From: Ecdyonurus torrentis
Lineage: Eukaryota > Arthropoda > Insecta > Ephemeroptera > Heptageniidae
Length of the DNA: 64,000 nucleotides
Assembly (NCBI GenBank): GCA_949318235.1
Contig: OX439136.1
Span: 4,584,858-4,648,857 of the forward strand
Direction: 5' to 3'
Every line of letters starts with the position of its first letter. The first letter of the stretch is position 1. A program made the translations under genes and the position numbers. The notes beneath the pieces are model-generated. The model was not told where the DNA came from. It did not search any database and saw only the letters and a program-made list of their open reading frames with translations. Shown piece by piece: positions 11,901 to 26,600 of this stretch.

Positions 11901-14900
11901 TTTAATTAATGTACATAACTATATATGGTATAAAGAAATATAAATTTCAATATTATATGAGCACTTAGCCTTTTGGCTATTACAATTTTTTTTAATGTAA
12001 TATATTATGACATAAAGAAAGTGATTTCTTTTTAACGTCTTATAGTAATTGACAATAGCATAGTCATCATTTGGAATGCGAAAAGAGATTACTAGAAAAC
12101 AGTAAATAGTTTATTATACATATTATTGAGTACATTTAAATAAATGTTTTATAATATATTTAAATAACTTTTATTTATATATTATTTTGTTTATTTAAAA
12201 TCTTACAATATTGTTTATTATACTATTACTTATATTTTAATTTAAAATTTAATTCTTTTAAAAAAATTACTAATATTAATAATTTTTAAATTTATATAAA
12301 AAAATCATTGTACAATATAATAATTATAATTGCACATTGTATAAATAGTTCAAAGGCTTTTTCTGCACATTTAAAAATATATAATCAAAAAAACTTGAAT
12401 CCAGTGAAATTGATACATGCATCTTCTTTTCTTTCTTTATAATAACTGAAGCAATTCTTTTAATTCCGTGACTTAAAATAAGCAGTAAAATGCCAAATTT
12501 ACAAAATACTTGCTGCAAAGATTTAATAAGTCATTCTTTGTCATTACTCGAAAATTGTTTTATATTTAAAAAAAAAAACTACGTGTAAAAGATCAGATAC
12601 CTTAATGATTATACCTCTCACTTTTTATTTAAACTAGTTAGAAATTTTACTCCATGGGTGGTCTTATACGTGTATAGTAAAAGTGTTAAATTAATTGTTT
12701 TTCAACATTTTTTTCATTGTGTTTTAGCGGCTATGAAGGACGTCATACTTGCATCACTTATGATGCTGTCAACCAGGCTTATATCCAAGCAAGAAAGCGG
12801 ATCGGTGAGTTAGTAAACATAACATATGAATATCGTGTGTAACTTTATTAATTAATTATTTGGAGCGATTATAACAACTCTCACTTCCCTTATTATGTAA
12901 TATATTTTATTTAAATTATTATGGAGTCTTTTTATTTTCTAGTTATTAAAATGGAACATTTTGAGTTCAAACGTTCAAAAAAAAAAAAAAAAAAAAAAAG
13001 CATTTTTGAACATATTTGTGGTATTATTTAATTTGATTTCAACACAGTAGGTGGAAGTATTAAATTTTTTTTACATTTTAAAACCATGCGTAAGCTCCTC
13101 AAAAACATTTAAAGACGTAGAACACCTTGAACAAAAAACTTGCCTAATATCCTAAAATACCCAAATATCAACATTATTTTGGTCGGAGTCATTGATTTCT
13201 AATTTATTTTCCATTTACAAAATGTCAGTTGCGGGTTTACTACGTCCCACTCGCCTGTTTCCGCGCGCGTGGACCAGGCGAGCTTTGCATAGTAAACCCG
13301 CAACTGACATTTTGTAAATGGAAAATAAATTAGAAATCAATAGCTCCGGCTAAAATAATGTTGATATTTGGGTATTTTAGGATATTAGGCAAGTTTTTTG
13401 TTCAAGGTATTCTACGCCTTTAAATTAATTAATTCATGTTATTATATACACTTGGTGTACAATATATAATCATAAATAAAATAATCTTTCAGTATGTATT
13501 AAATATATCATACAAATGGATAGACTAACTCAAAAAATTATTTTTCTATTATTATTTTCTCTAACGTAATTTTTTCAACAAAAATCTTTATTGTTTATGT
13601 ATCTTTCTTTCATTACTATTATTGTCCCTAATTAACAGGCAATTAAAATGTACATATTTTAAATATTATATTGTATACTCTTATGAAAATACTGCATAAT
13701 TAATTAGAATTCTTACAAATTGCATTTAAATTAATTATTATTAATTAACTATTTTTATAAAATAACTTTTCTAAAAGTCTTTATATATCTTATAATAAGG
13801 AACTATATCTTTAAAAAATGATAATGCCTGTAATTGTCATACTAACGTTTCCTAAATATGTTATATTTCAGCCGTTACTCAGCCTAAGTCTGGTCAGGAC
13901 TGGAGAACAGAAGATATCGCCACAGTCGGTGAACTGTTGCTTGATATCTCTATCAGTTTAGCCAAGACGTAAGTATAATTTTAATTTATTTTTTATTTAA
14001 ATTTTAAATAAAATATAACAAATATATTTTAAAATAATTATAATGAATGTCATATTAATATTTATTTAAATAAATATTATTTTAACTTTATATTTTTTAA
14101 TTATAATTTTTTTATTTATATACAGTATAGATTGATCATGATTAGTATGATAGAATAAATTTGCATCTCTAGAAAATTGTCTACATAGTCCTTAGCACTT
14201 TATTTAAATGTTACTTATTCAATCATTGAAATAGACAATATAAAAATTACAAGAACGTTAAATTTAAAATGCAACTTGAATTAGAAACGCTTTCACAGTT
14301 CAAACTATAATATTGATAATATATTGATATTATGATACACTTATACATATATATATATTAATATATACTCGTACATACTGTTATATAATTTAATGAAGAC
14401 TATACAAAAATCAGTAATCTTGTTAAAAATATGGAAAATCATGCTATAGTGAAAGATGAAAGATATATAACTTACTCTAAGGAAAATTGTTGAATCGGAA
14501 AATCTGATGTGATTTATCGGTAATGCGTACGTAATCACAATTAAGCTGTACAGTAAGAGATTTTATTTTTTCTTCTTCGTCTAAGAACTATGGTGACATG
14601 ACAATTTATAGTTGATTAAGCATCATTTTTTTAAGTCTTTATAAATTTAATGGGGCTTATCGGTTTAGCACGCGGGAAAACAAGGGGAAGCTATGAGTCC
14701 CCTAATTTAACATTACGCTTAAGGAGAAAAACTTTTTTTTTTATTTTATTTTTTTTTTTTTTGCAATTTTTGAGAAAACTACTTTACCGATTCCGTAGAA
14801 ATTTAAATGAGAAATACTAGACATACTTCTACGTGTTTTAAGCTATAGAAAAGTTTTAATAATTTTAAAATTGATAATCTGCATTGTTATTTATATTTCT

Positions 14901-17900
14901 ATCTACGACCTTGATTGATTGATGATTATTTTCCTATACAGCTACGGTCTGTCTTACGAAGATATCGAGAAGGGCCTACCTCTGATTGATACCAGCAAGA
15001 CTTTGATCCGTGAAGTTTGTCCTCCATTCCTCGCTAATGTTGAGTGCAGACCTGGCAAATATCGCAGATATGATGGTCTGTGTACCAATCTTCAACACCC
15101 AACTTGGGGAGCAACTATGACACCTTTTACTCGGTAAGTTAACAAATTTATTTGATTCATTTCTTTCATCTTACAGTCATAATAACACAATTAAAATTAT
15201 ATTAGCTACCTCAACATGAAAGAAATTTCTGATTTTTAATCAAATATTTTCAGCATAATACATTATACAAAAACAATATTTAACAGTAATTCATATCACA
15301 TATAGTTTTGTATTTGAAATATATTAGTAAACATTCAAAATTCCTTAATTTAGTAATACTGCTTATTTAATAGAACCACTTTTAGTTCTCCTTTAAAGTG
15401 AGATTAAATTATTAAATATGTTTATTTTCTCATATCCAAAGGCAAAATATTTTGTTTACAAGTTAGCAACAAAATATTTACATATTAACAGTATTCATAC
15501 AATATGAACAAATGAAAAATGTTGACTTTTGTGACTATAATGCATTAATATAATAATATAGTTATAGAAAATGATTGACAATGAGACTATCATAAAAATA
15601 CTCTTAAAGAATTGTTTTTGTGTTAACAGCACGAGCTATCAATCAATACATTTTCTATATATATATATGATTTTAATATGCAGTTCATTCAATTGAAATA
15701 TAATAATTAATGTATTTAATACTTCTATATATAAATTAAATTAAATTGGCATCTGTTCCAACTTAATTTGTTAAACTTTTTTTTTTTTTTCTTTTTTTTT
15801 CGATCAATACTTTGATTCATCCTAGCAGTTCTTGCACATATCTTATGGAAGTACAAATAGACTTTAAAGTTATTTATATATTAAAAAGTTTCAAGCTAAA
15901 ATTCCATTGTTATTATATTTATTTAAAAAAAATTATTAAAATTGTAAAAATAAATGGGCATTAAATTAAACTTTTTTTCCCTTTTATTTTTATATGAATA
16001 ATATATTTATTGTATAATAATATTAAATCAATTTAAAATACAAATGTAATAAAAATTTTAATATTAAAATAAATACCTTTTTTTATTAAAATTATATATT
16101 AAATTTAGCAAATAGCTTTTAAAATATCATTTAGCTCATTTGAATTAAATATGCTTGTTACGATTTTTAAATTGTAATATATTGACTCTTGACTCTATAT
16201 CTATTCATATTACGAATTGATAATATTAATTGCGTATAAACTAATATTAAGAAGAAATATAGAAAAAAAAACAAAAAAAAATTAAAAAATGTGGTACATC
16301 TAATCAAAAGTAACATTAAATCATTATTTAATAAAAATGCTTTAATATCAAACACATATAAGTTAAGTCTGCAAACAAAGATGAAACATGAATTTGAATA
16401 ATGATTGGCTGTTCTGTAAATAATAATTTCTAAAAAATCACAGGTTGCTACTTTTATTCTACGTTTAAAGAACTGAAAAAAATTAATTTGTTTTTAAGGC
16501 ATGTAACTTTTTTCTTAGTTTCAAATAAAGGAAGGAGGAAAAAAAAAAAAAAAAAAAAAAAAAAACAGTATATTATTTATTTAAGTTGTTGTTTACGTGA
16601 TTTTGCAGACCTAACTATATAGTATTGAACTGTATATTAATAATCTCTTATATTAAATTACAGTTTGGTTGGACCTTTGTATGCTGATGGTATCAGTGCT
16701 CCTCGTATTTCTGTTACTGGACATCAATTACCCATCCCACGTATCGTATCTCGTACTGTCCATCCTGATGAAGGATTCCATGATCACGCTGGTACCGTCA
16801 TGGTGGTTGCTTGGGGTCAATTCATGGACCACGATTACACCCTTACTGCCACACCTCTTGGTAAGTCTATATACATATAATCAAACAAAGAAAATTAAAA
16901 CTTCTATCATAATAATAACACTTTGTTATTGCATGTCTGTACTGTACAGTTTTACTATATTGAAAAATATAGTTTTCTTTCACTATATTTACCACCGGGC
17001 AACTTCAGGTCATATTTTTAACTCAGGTAAACCGTTACAATATTAAAACGATTGACTAGTTATCTGACAACGACTATTGAGTGAACTTGTAGCGGAGTTT
17101 TACTTTTTTTATGGTATAAAGTACTTTGCTGTAAGGGTGTATGCGGATGACGTCATATTTATTGCGCTTGGAGGCCATACTGGAGTAGTGCATAACATTG
17201 CTCAGCATAGGACAAACTTTATTTAAGCCAATTTTCTTTCGGAAATCGGTTCATTTTTTGTTATTATTATTTTTCTCACATACTTGAGATACTAATTCAA
17301 CATATTTACAGCATCAATGCTCTCCAAAATAATGCATAGTGTTTTTAAACTGTCAAAATAATTTTTTGTCCTATGCCACCCATGTTATTGAGTTATCCAA
17401 CATGGCGTCGACTTTAACATGAATGCATAGACCATATAGTTTGTTCAATAAACTTTTTCTGCGAGTATTAAAAAATGTTAAATATTAAAAAAAAAAACTA
17501 TTTCATATATCCCCCCCCCCCCCCCTCTAAAAAGTCGTTCAACAGTTATTGATAGTATAGCTTTAGTTAAACACAAAATTTACATCATGATTTTTGAAAA
17601 ATGTTCTAAATAAAACGATATAACTATGCTGAAAAGTACTTCAATATACAGTATAATTGTCATATTAGTAACTTTATCATGATATTTCTTCTTTTTTTTT
17701 AAATCAATAATTTATTGATAAATCATTGAGGGCTGCTTTCTGCGAGGCGAAGAGTACATTTCGTATAATAAAATAGGCCTCCGTAGTTTAGATGCACATA
17801 TCGTTGCTTCTGATGGAAAAATAAGCAGGGTTAATGAAAATACTTATAGCAAAAGTATCGCAAAGAACTTTCAAATCATTTGCAGAAAAAAAAAAATATA

Positions 17901-17969
17901 AAAACAGAACAGTAATATATATATATACAGTAAATATTGCTTGTTATTTCACGCGCGTTTATTAATAGA

Positions 17970-18064
<95 letters not shown>

Positions 18065-20600
18065 ACTAATTCTCTATTAATAAACGCGCGTGAAATAACA
18101 AGCAATATTTACAACCTTTTCGTGTTTATGATTTAATCTCTTGATAGTACTTAATAAAAAATGACATGTTAGAAAAAGAAAGATGATGCACTATATAAAC
18201 GTATTAGTATTTCCTCATGGAATCCTTTCACTGTATTTTTTTTTCCACGCTCTGTTAGTTTTTCAGACGTATAGAAAGTAAATTCTTAATAACTACTTCC
18301 CAACACATTTCATTTTGTATATTATTAATTTATTACACGTGTATTATGTAATTTAATCCATAATATTTCAGTATAGCTTTAGATTTTATAGATGTAATGA
18401 TAACATCAAATTGAAAATTTAGCTTCATAAATTTAATAATGTTACAAGTATTTATATGTATTGATTTTTTTTTTAGCAAATTCCTGTTTTATATTTAAAA
18501 TATGGTAATAAGATAAGTAATAAAAGATAACATTGTTTTTTTTTAACTATCGCTCTAGAAAAGTTGTAAATTTAGCATGCAATAGTTAGTGATCAAATTA
18601 CAAGGAATTTTTAAATTTTGTGTAAAAAAATTATTTTAATTTAACAAAAGTTAAATTTCAAATTACATTAAAATTCGTGTCTTATTTGAGTAATAATATT
18701 ATTAGTTATTAGTATAATATAGATCTATATTATTTCATTCAAATATCGTGATTTAAAGATATTACAGTACTTAATTTTTATTTAAATAAGGACAAATATT
18801 ATTCAACAATGCTGAAAAATTAATTACATAATTTGCATATTATTACCAAAACACGAGCAAAGAAAATTGCTACATTTTATACAATAATAATAATAATTAC
18901 AAAATAGGTTTCTAATATTTATTATTATTGTTCTATTTTTTTCTTCTCTCTTTTCGTAATATAGTAAGTGATTTATCACCTGCAATTAGTAAGACTACTA
19001 AATTGAGGATCGTATTTATGGAATTTAACATGGGTGGTTTGAAAACAAATAAAAATTAAATTTTATACATAAGAAAAAAATGTAATATTAAAATAATTCC
19101 ATACATATTTATATTTAACAAAATTACAAATAAATATTTGAAATTTAAATTTAAGTTAAAATTTTATAATTTATTAAACTCCAATGTTTGCTATGATCAA
19201 GTTTAGTTGATAATTTATTTTTCCTTAAACTTTGAGTTGATTTTACTATATATAATTATTTAGTTCAAAATATTCCGATTTCCGATATGAATTATAGAAA
19301 AGAAATATGTATTTTTTTTAAATGAACGGTTCATATTACGTTCAGACATTGCATGTTGTAGAACTTAACTAAACAAAAGTGAATATGATTTTGTTTTGTA
19401 TTGGTAATGAAAAAGTGATTATTGACTTATAAAGGAACAACTGTTTTGAGGCCGACTATAAGCGATTTCGCTCACATACGCTTCCGTTTTGAAGTACTGC
19501 GCTTGCGTAGTAAGTAGAAACGGAAGCGGATGTGACAACAATTGTTTATAGTCGGACTCAAAACAGTTGTTTCTTTATTAGCCATGTATATGTAAATTAA
19601 CTTCTTGACTTAGATTGATTATTATCATTAATATGCTTTTTTTTTCTGATTTCAGATCCTCTGAACCGTAACGAACCTGAAGAATGTTGTCACCGTCCTC
19701 CTCATCTTAAGAACCCTTATTGTCTTGAGATTGAAATTCCTGGCAATGATTATTTCTACGGTCATTTCAATGTTAAGTGCCAAGATTTCGTTCGTGGTTT
19801 TGTTGCTGTACGTCCGGGCTGCAGACTCGGTAATTATCTTGTTATTTATTTATTTGTTAAACAGATAACTAATAAAGGAACAACAGTTTTGATGCTGACT
19901 TTAAGAGATTTCAGTCACATCCGCCTCCATTTGTACTTACTACGCATGCGCAATACGTTGAAACGAAAGTGAACGAAATAGCTTAAAGTCAGCCTCAAAA
20001 GGTCATTCTTTTATAAGTCACATTGAATGATAAATATGTCACACACTGCATTCGTCTTGGAAAAGTCGTTTTTTTTAATAACTATAATAAATGATTAACT
20101 CTACATATAAAAAATATTATTTATATTTCATACTTTTCAATCACAATTTATAAATATGTTATTTCAAATGTTTCATATTTATTCCATTTTTGGAATATCA
20201 TTTTGTATACTAAATCAGATTTCTTTCTAACTGATATTTTTACTTTATTTGCATACAATAATGCTGTTCGTAAACCCTGTTCTCTTGCACCAAAAAATGC
20301 GCATTCCATTTGAATAACCATAGGCAATCGTCATTTTTGGTGCAGAGAACAGGGTTTACGAACAGCATTATTATCTTTCACTTTTTCAATCAAATTCAAG
20401 CGTAAATTGGTAACAATCCAATTCGAAGTAGTGTGAAGCAATGAATATACATATGTATTAGATATCATACGAATCTTTATTAAGGAAAAGTGTTTATTTA
20501 TAATAATAAAAATAAATTTATATTAGATTTTACATTTTTTTAATTTATATTAACATAATATTTAAAAAAGTAAATTATAATTTAATATAATAATAATAAA

Positions 20601-20668
<68 letters not shown>

Positions 20669-23600
20669 AATGTAATACATTTTAAATATTATTAACAATT
20701 AAAAAAAATTATTATTATACTTTGTTATTGTAATATAGGCATAATACTTAAATTTTAGTTTTTTTAAGGAATAAATTATCATGATTCGATATTTTCCAGG
20801 CTCACGCTCACAATACAACACACTGACCGGTGTCCTCGATGGTAACACAGTATACGGAGTAAGCGAGCATTTCGCCAGAAGCCTGCGCGCTGGCTATGGT
20901 GGACTTCTACGCATGAACCCAGTATTCTCCGAGTATGGACTTAAGGATCTTTTACCTCTTAAACTTGATATTCCTGATGAAGGTTGTCTCCGTCCTAACA
21001 AATCCATGTACTGTTTTGAAGCTGGTAAGTAATACTTTGTTTGTTTTGTTTTTTTCAGTTAGTTTATATTTGTTTGCAGATTTCAATCAAGATTTGAAAA
21101 ATGTAGCTTCAAAAAAATATTGTAATAAGAACTATAAGTTTTAGAACTTTAATTTTAGAAATACACAAAGATAATTAGTAAAATTAGCAACAAAAAATAT
21201 AAAACGGAGAATGGAGTTAATAATACTAGTTTACGTTTTTTGTTTTTTCACATTATATTTAGTAAAAATTAATAATTAATTTTGCATTGTGAGTCTGTTC
21301 AATTCGTAAGACTTGTTGACTATTATAGTGGTTCTATATTATAGTCATATCTATAATCTATAGTTTATTTTGTAGCTGTATTGAAATTAAAGAATAAAAT
21401 AGAAAAGTACAAAACTGAGAGAGAAAAACAAAGAAAAGGACTTCAAATTAATAGGCTTTTGTGCTAAAAATTTAATGAATAAAACTCTATAAATAATAGA
21501 TTACAGCAATTTAGTTGTATTTCAACTAATCCACACCAGGTTGACATATAAGCACGAAATACCCGAATACTGTCTTTAAAAATAATATTTTTCAACTTCG
21601 ACTATGTATAATGTTGACAAAGTTCGAATACAAATTAAAAATCTATAAATAATAATTGATTTTTTTTTCAGGTGAGATCCGTGTTAATGAACAGCTCGTC
21701 CTGACTTGCATGCACACTCTACTGGCTCGTGAACACAATCGCGTTGCTCATGGTCTTGCTCAAGTAAACCCCCATTGGGACGATGAAACCCTTTATCAGG
21801 TATGAATTGATTAATTAAATATAATGTATCATTAACTCAAGAATATACTAAAACAATATGAGTGTCAGTAGTTCAGTAACGTAGCCAGGATTTTGCAACG
21901 TGAGGGGTTAGGCCTATTGTATGCATGGGAAACACATCCCTTTATCCATGATTTTTCAGACCTGAAGGGTGAGAATGGGTAGGTCTGGACCCCATACCCC
22001 ATTGCATACGCTTCTGCTATATACGTGTTATTATGTTATTTTGACATCTAAAAGTAACTTTAAGTGTTTTTTTTTTCTTAATATTTTGATTTTTTTAAAA
22101 TATTGTTTATTATTTGTGTCATATTTTATATTAATTTATATAATAATATAATTAACATGCTTGCTAATAATTTTTACTGCCTATGGTGTCATTAGTAATA
22201 TTAATAATTCTAATGCAAAAAAAAAAAAAAAAAAAAAAGTTATAGAAATAAACGACAACAAGGAAAAATCTTATTCAGACTATATGTAAAAAAAAAAAAA
22301 TTGATATCATAGAGCCTAATTATCCAATTCAATTACTGAGTGTTGTATAAATATCATTTTTCTAATATTTATTAATTCCATGAACAGGAGACTCGTCGTA
22401 TCAACATTGCCACTATTCAACACATCACCTACAACGAGTTCTTGCCCATCATTCTTGGCAAGGAAGTCATGGAAAAGTTCGGTCTATTGCTCACCAAGGA
22501 GGTAATTAAATATTTTCTCTATATATCATCCCCTTCAAATTGTAATGAACACTCTAACGCGGTTGGTCAAAAATGCTTTTTCTTTGCTTGTCTTTTTCGG
22601 AATACAATAACTTCAGTTTTTAACTAGGGTACAGATTTTAAAATAAAAAATCCGCTTGAATAAAAAAAAAGTGCAGTGATGTACAGTTTCTTTCATAAAA
22701 AATTGAATTCTATTGGCTTATGGCCATATAATGTGATCAGATGGAGATTTCAATTGACGCAAAACTACATTTAAATACATTGTATTTCTATATGTAAATA
22801 GAAGTCGATTTTTTTATGAAAGAAAATGTACATACGCAGATGCGAGTTCAATGATTTTGCAATGAATACGTTAACTTTTATTACCTGATATTTTTTAGAA
22901 ACAGATATGTAGAATAAATATAGCAATTTTGCAGGACTTATTGCAAATCAATTCAAAATTATTTTGTTTTTACTTGGCCTTCTGATTTTCATAATTTTTA
23001 TAATATTCTAAACAAAACTAATAAAAAATATATATTTGAATGTAAAAATCTGATATTAAAAATGTAAATTTCCAGGGATACTGGGATGGCTATGATTCTA
23101 ATGTGAACCCCAACGTTATTGATGCATTCGCTGCTGCTGCTTTCCGATTTGGTCACTCACTTCTGCCTACTGCTGTTGAAAGATGGAGTAAGGCGCACAA
23201 ATTTATTGGTAAGTGATACTTCTTTATCTCTTTAATTCTTTACAGGTAATAATTATGATGTATTTTATTAGGATATTTTTATTTTTATAACTAAAATTAA
23301 AATAAATTTAATAAATAAGTAAATTTATTTTTATTAGCAATTTTAAATAAATAATAAAAATATTTACATGTTTTTAGATTTTATAAATATTTTAAGCTTT
23401 GTTTATAATTTATATTAATATTTATTTTGATATATATTTGTAATAATTAAATATATTAAAAAAATTTATATATTTAAAAAATTGAACATTATAGGTATTA
23501 TTTGCTAAATGCTATCAATGTGTATTCAGGTAGAAACTGTTTTTAGGTGAAATAATAATATTTGATTGACGTAATTTTAACCTGTTCTTTCATTTAAAAG

Positions 23601-26600
23601 GTAAAGATCTTGTATAATATTTAAAATAAAAATTATGTCATATGAATATTAATGATATCAGGGGGTGTAGCTTAGTGGTTAGAGCATCTGCCTTATATTC
23701 AGAGCGTCCCGGGTTCGAATCCCGGTACCTCCACTAACCTTTTAAATGTTATAATATTATATAGAAAACGCGTTGATGTCTCTTTTAATTATAATAGCTT
23801 TCATTTATTATGATGTAAAATATTTAAATAAAGAAATTAGCATGGTGTTTTAGATTGTGGAAAGGGGTAAAAACAACCCTAAATCGAAATAAATAGATTT
23901 CTATTACGCGGATGAAAACAAGTATACAGTAATGACATAATGACGTATGCCTTAAAAAGGCACTTAAAGTGATTGTTTACACAGTGATACCTAACAATAA
24001 GTTAATTAATTATATGTATAAAGTTAGGGTGGGCACTATGCAACTACCCCCCCCCCCTCCCTCTCACCCTTTCTGATGATCACGGAACCTAAAATTGCAA
24101 TCAAAGTTATTGTCATTCAACACAAAAGACCTCAAAAAGTCAAAAGACAAAAAAAATATATATAGGGTTGGGGTTGGGGTAACCTTTCGAATTTCTGAAA
24201 TACAACCCCTTAAAGGCATAGACAAGAAGAAAACATATTAAGCATTTCTACCACAAAACACTTGATGGGACTTACATAAATAATATTAGTTGGTCTCAAA
24301 ACCCAAGTAGAAGTGAGATAAAAGAAAATCGATTTATGCAACCCGCACAACATTTTTATACTAATTTTTAGGGGCCGGATTTTTAGTTGCAAATGTCTGC
24401 TTGCACCTGCAAAAACAGCAGTTACTTTTCCTGCTGCACAAATTATTATCAATTTGTAAAATATTTCCTATCTACCTGTAATTTACCTCAAAATACCTGG
24501 AATGAACCAAAATTTATAAATATTTAGTAAATTGTTGTGCGGTACGAGGAGCAACCAAACTTGCAGGCGCAAGCAGACATTTGTAACTGAAAATCCAGTC
24601 CCTACTAATTTTTGCCTGTTTCTAGTGTCATAAACAGAAATATTCAAATAAACTGCATACTTTACAGTTTTTCCACGCTCTTTTGTGGGGCCATTCTAGT
24701 AAAAACTGTCATCATTTTTGTAGATCTTATTTCGTGTTTGATTATTTAAAAAATAAGTTGTTTTATGTGGTCTGTGGCATTCAATAAAATTTACTGATTC
24801 TCGTGGCATTAAAGTCTCCGTTTTGTTTTTATTTTTCAGCGTCCAAGAGATTGTCCGATCTTATTCGTCAGCCTTATGATCTTTATCGTGCTGGTGTTCT
24901 TGATGAGTATTTCATGGGTCTTATGAACCAAGTCGCTCAAGCTATGGATGACTCCGTTACTCAAGAGGTGAGAAATATCAATAGTCGTAATTGAGAGAGT
25001 GATTTCAATGCTAGAAGTATTAAAGCGTACTTTTTAAGAACTTTTTTTTTTATGCTATGAAGTATACATCTCTTTTCACAAAATTTGATACGTAAGTGCA
25101 TACTATAGCATGGAAGAGCGAATTAGTTTTTGTGAGAGGAGCTGTATACAATAACAGTGAACTAATAAATTTTATATTATTCTAATTTAAAATCTATTCA
25201 TTTTCTTTGTGGACAAGATACAAAAATACTAGATGTCTTTATTATAAATAATAAATATAAGCATTTTTGTTATTGCTTTCTTTCAATTAATTGCCATATA
25301 GATACAATTTTATAAATTAAAAGGGTATTTTTTTTAATTAGTAATTATTTTGTAATACGTAAATGAAAAACTATTTTTTATGGTTGTTTCTTAAACTTTT
25401 AAATTGAGTTTTTGAAAATAATTTTAAATGCAGCTATTTTTTAAACGCTTTGAGTGTTTTGATTTTCAAATAATAAAAGAAAAATTAGAGATTGTATAAA
25501 TTAAAACCAAGAGTATAATAACATTCAATAGAATAATAGGTGACATTATTTATGTATTATATAACATTATCAAAGTCATTAGATTGTCGATTGATACCAT
25601 CACCACTTGACGTAATTAATAATATAATTGCTATATATATATACTTCATGCAATTCCCTATATACGTATATGTGAGAAAAATAACAATTAATAACAAAAA
25701 ATTAACCGATTTCCCAATGAAAATTGTCTTAAAAGAAGTTTGTTCTATGCTGAGCAATGTTATTCACTACTCCATGTATGGCCTCCAAGCGCATTATGAC
25801 GTCATGCGCATACACCTTATAGTAATAATGCAAAAAAAAAAATAGTTTAGATTTTAATTACATTTGTTTTGTGTGCAGGTTACCAACATGTTGTTTAAGA
25901 AGCCAGGTCAGAGATTCGGTATGGATCTTGCATCCTTCAACATGCAAAGAGGACGTGAGTTTGGTCTTCCAGGATATATGGAGTTCAGGTGAGAGCAAAA
26001 CTAATAGTTTAATTTAAATTGCATATAAATTTACTATAATAGTAATGCTTACGTAAATTGTTATAATAATTTTTCTTTTTAACAAAATATATAAACTTTA
26101 AATATTTATATTAAATAAAAATTATTATATTTTATATTTTTAATATTTTAAAAATTATTTAAAGTTATTAAATTTTTATTATAACTTTTTAATTTACGTT
26201 ATAATAAATTAAATATAAAATTATAATTAAAATCCTGTTGCTTAACTGGTTAATAAAATAAATACTATTTAAGCATTGAATCATTGATGTATTGGAAGTT
26301 ATCGGTTTAGCGCGCGGGGTGATGCGGGGAAAGCTAAGGGTCCCCTAATTTAACATTACGCTTATGGGGAAAACACGTTTTTTTTGCGATTTTTGAGAAA
26401 ACTACTCCACTGATTTCGGAGAAATTTTAATGAGAAATACTAGACATACTTTTACGTGTTTTAAGCTATAGAAATTTTTTAAGAATTTTTTTAACCGATA
26501 ACTTCCAAGCAGCTTAAGAATGAAATATTGCAGCAGAGATGCAGTACAGTGTTACAATATTGCGTGTCAGTATAGCTTCATGATCATGAGGTTAAAACCA

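Noticed and set aside
23661..23733. tRNA-derived SINE
   Set aside because: The tRNA is followed at once by a Pol III terminator, with no SINE body or A-rich tail.
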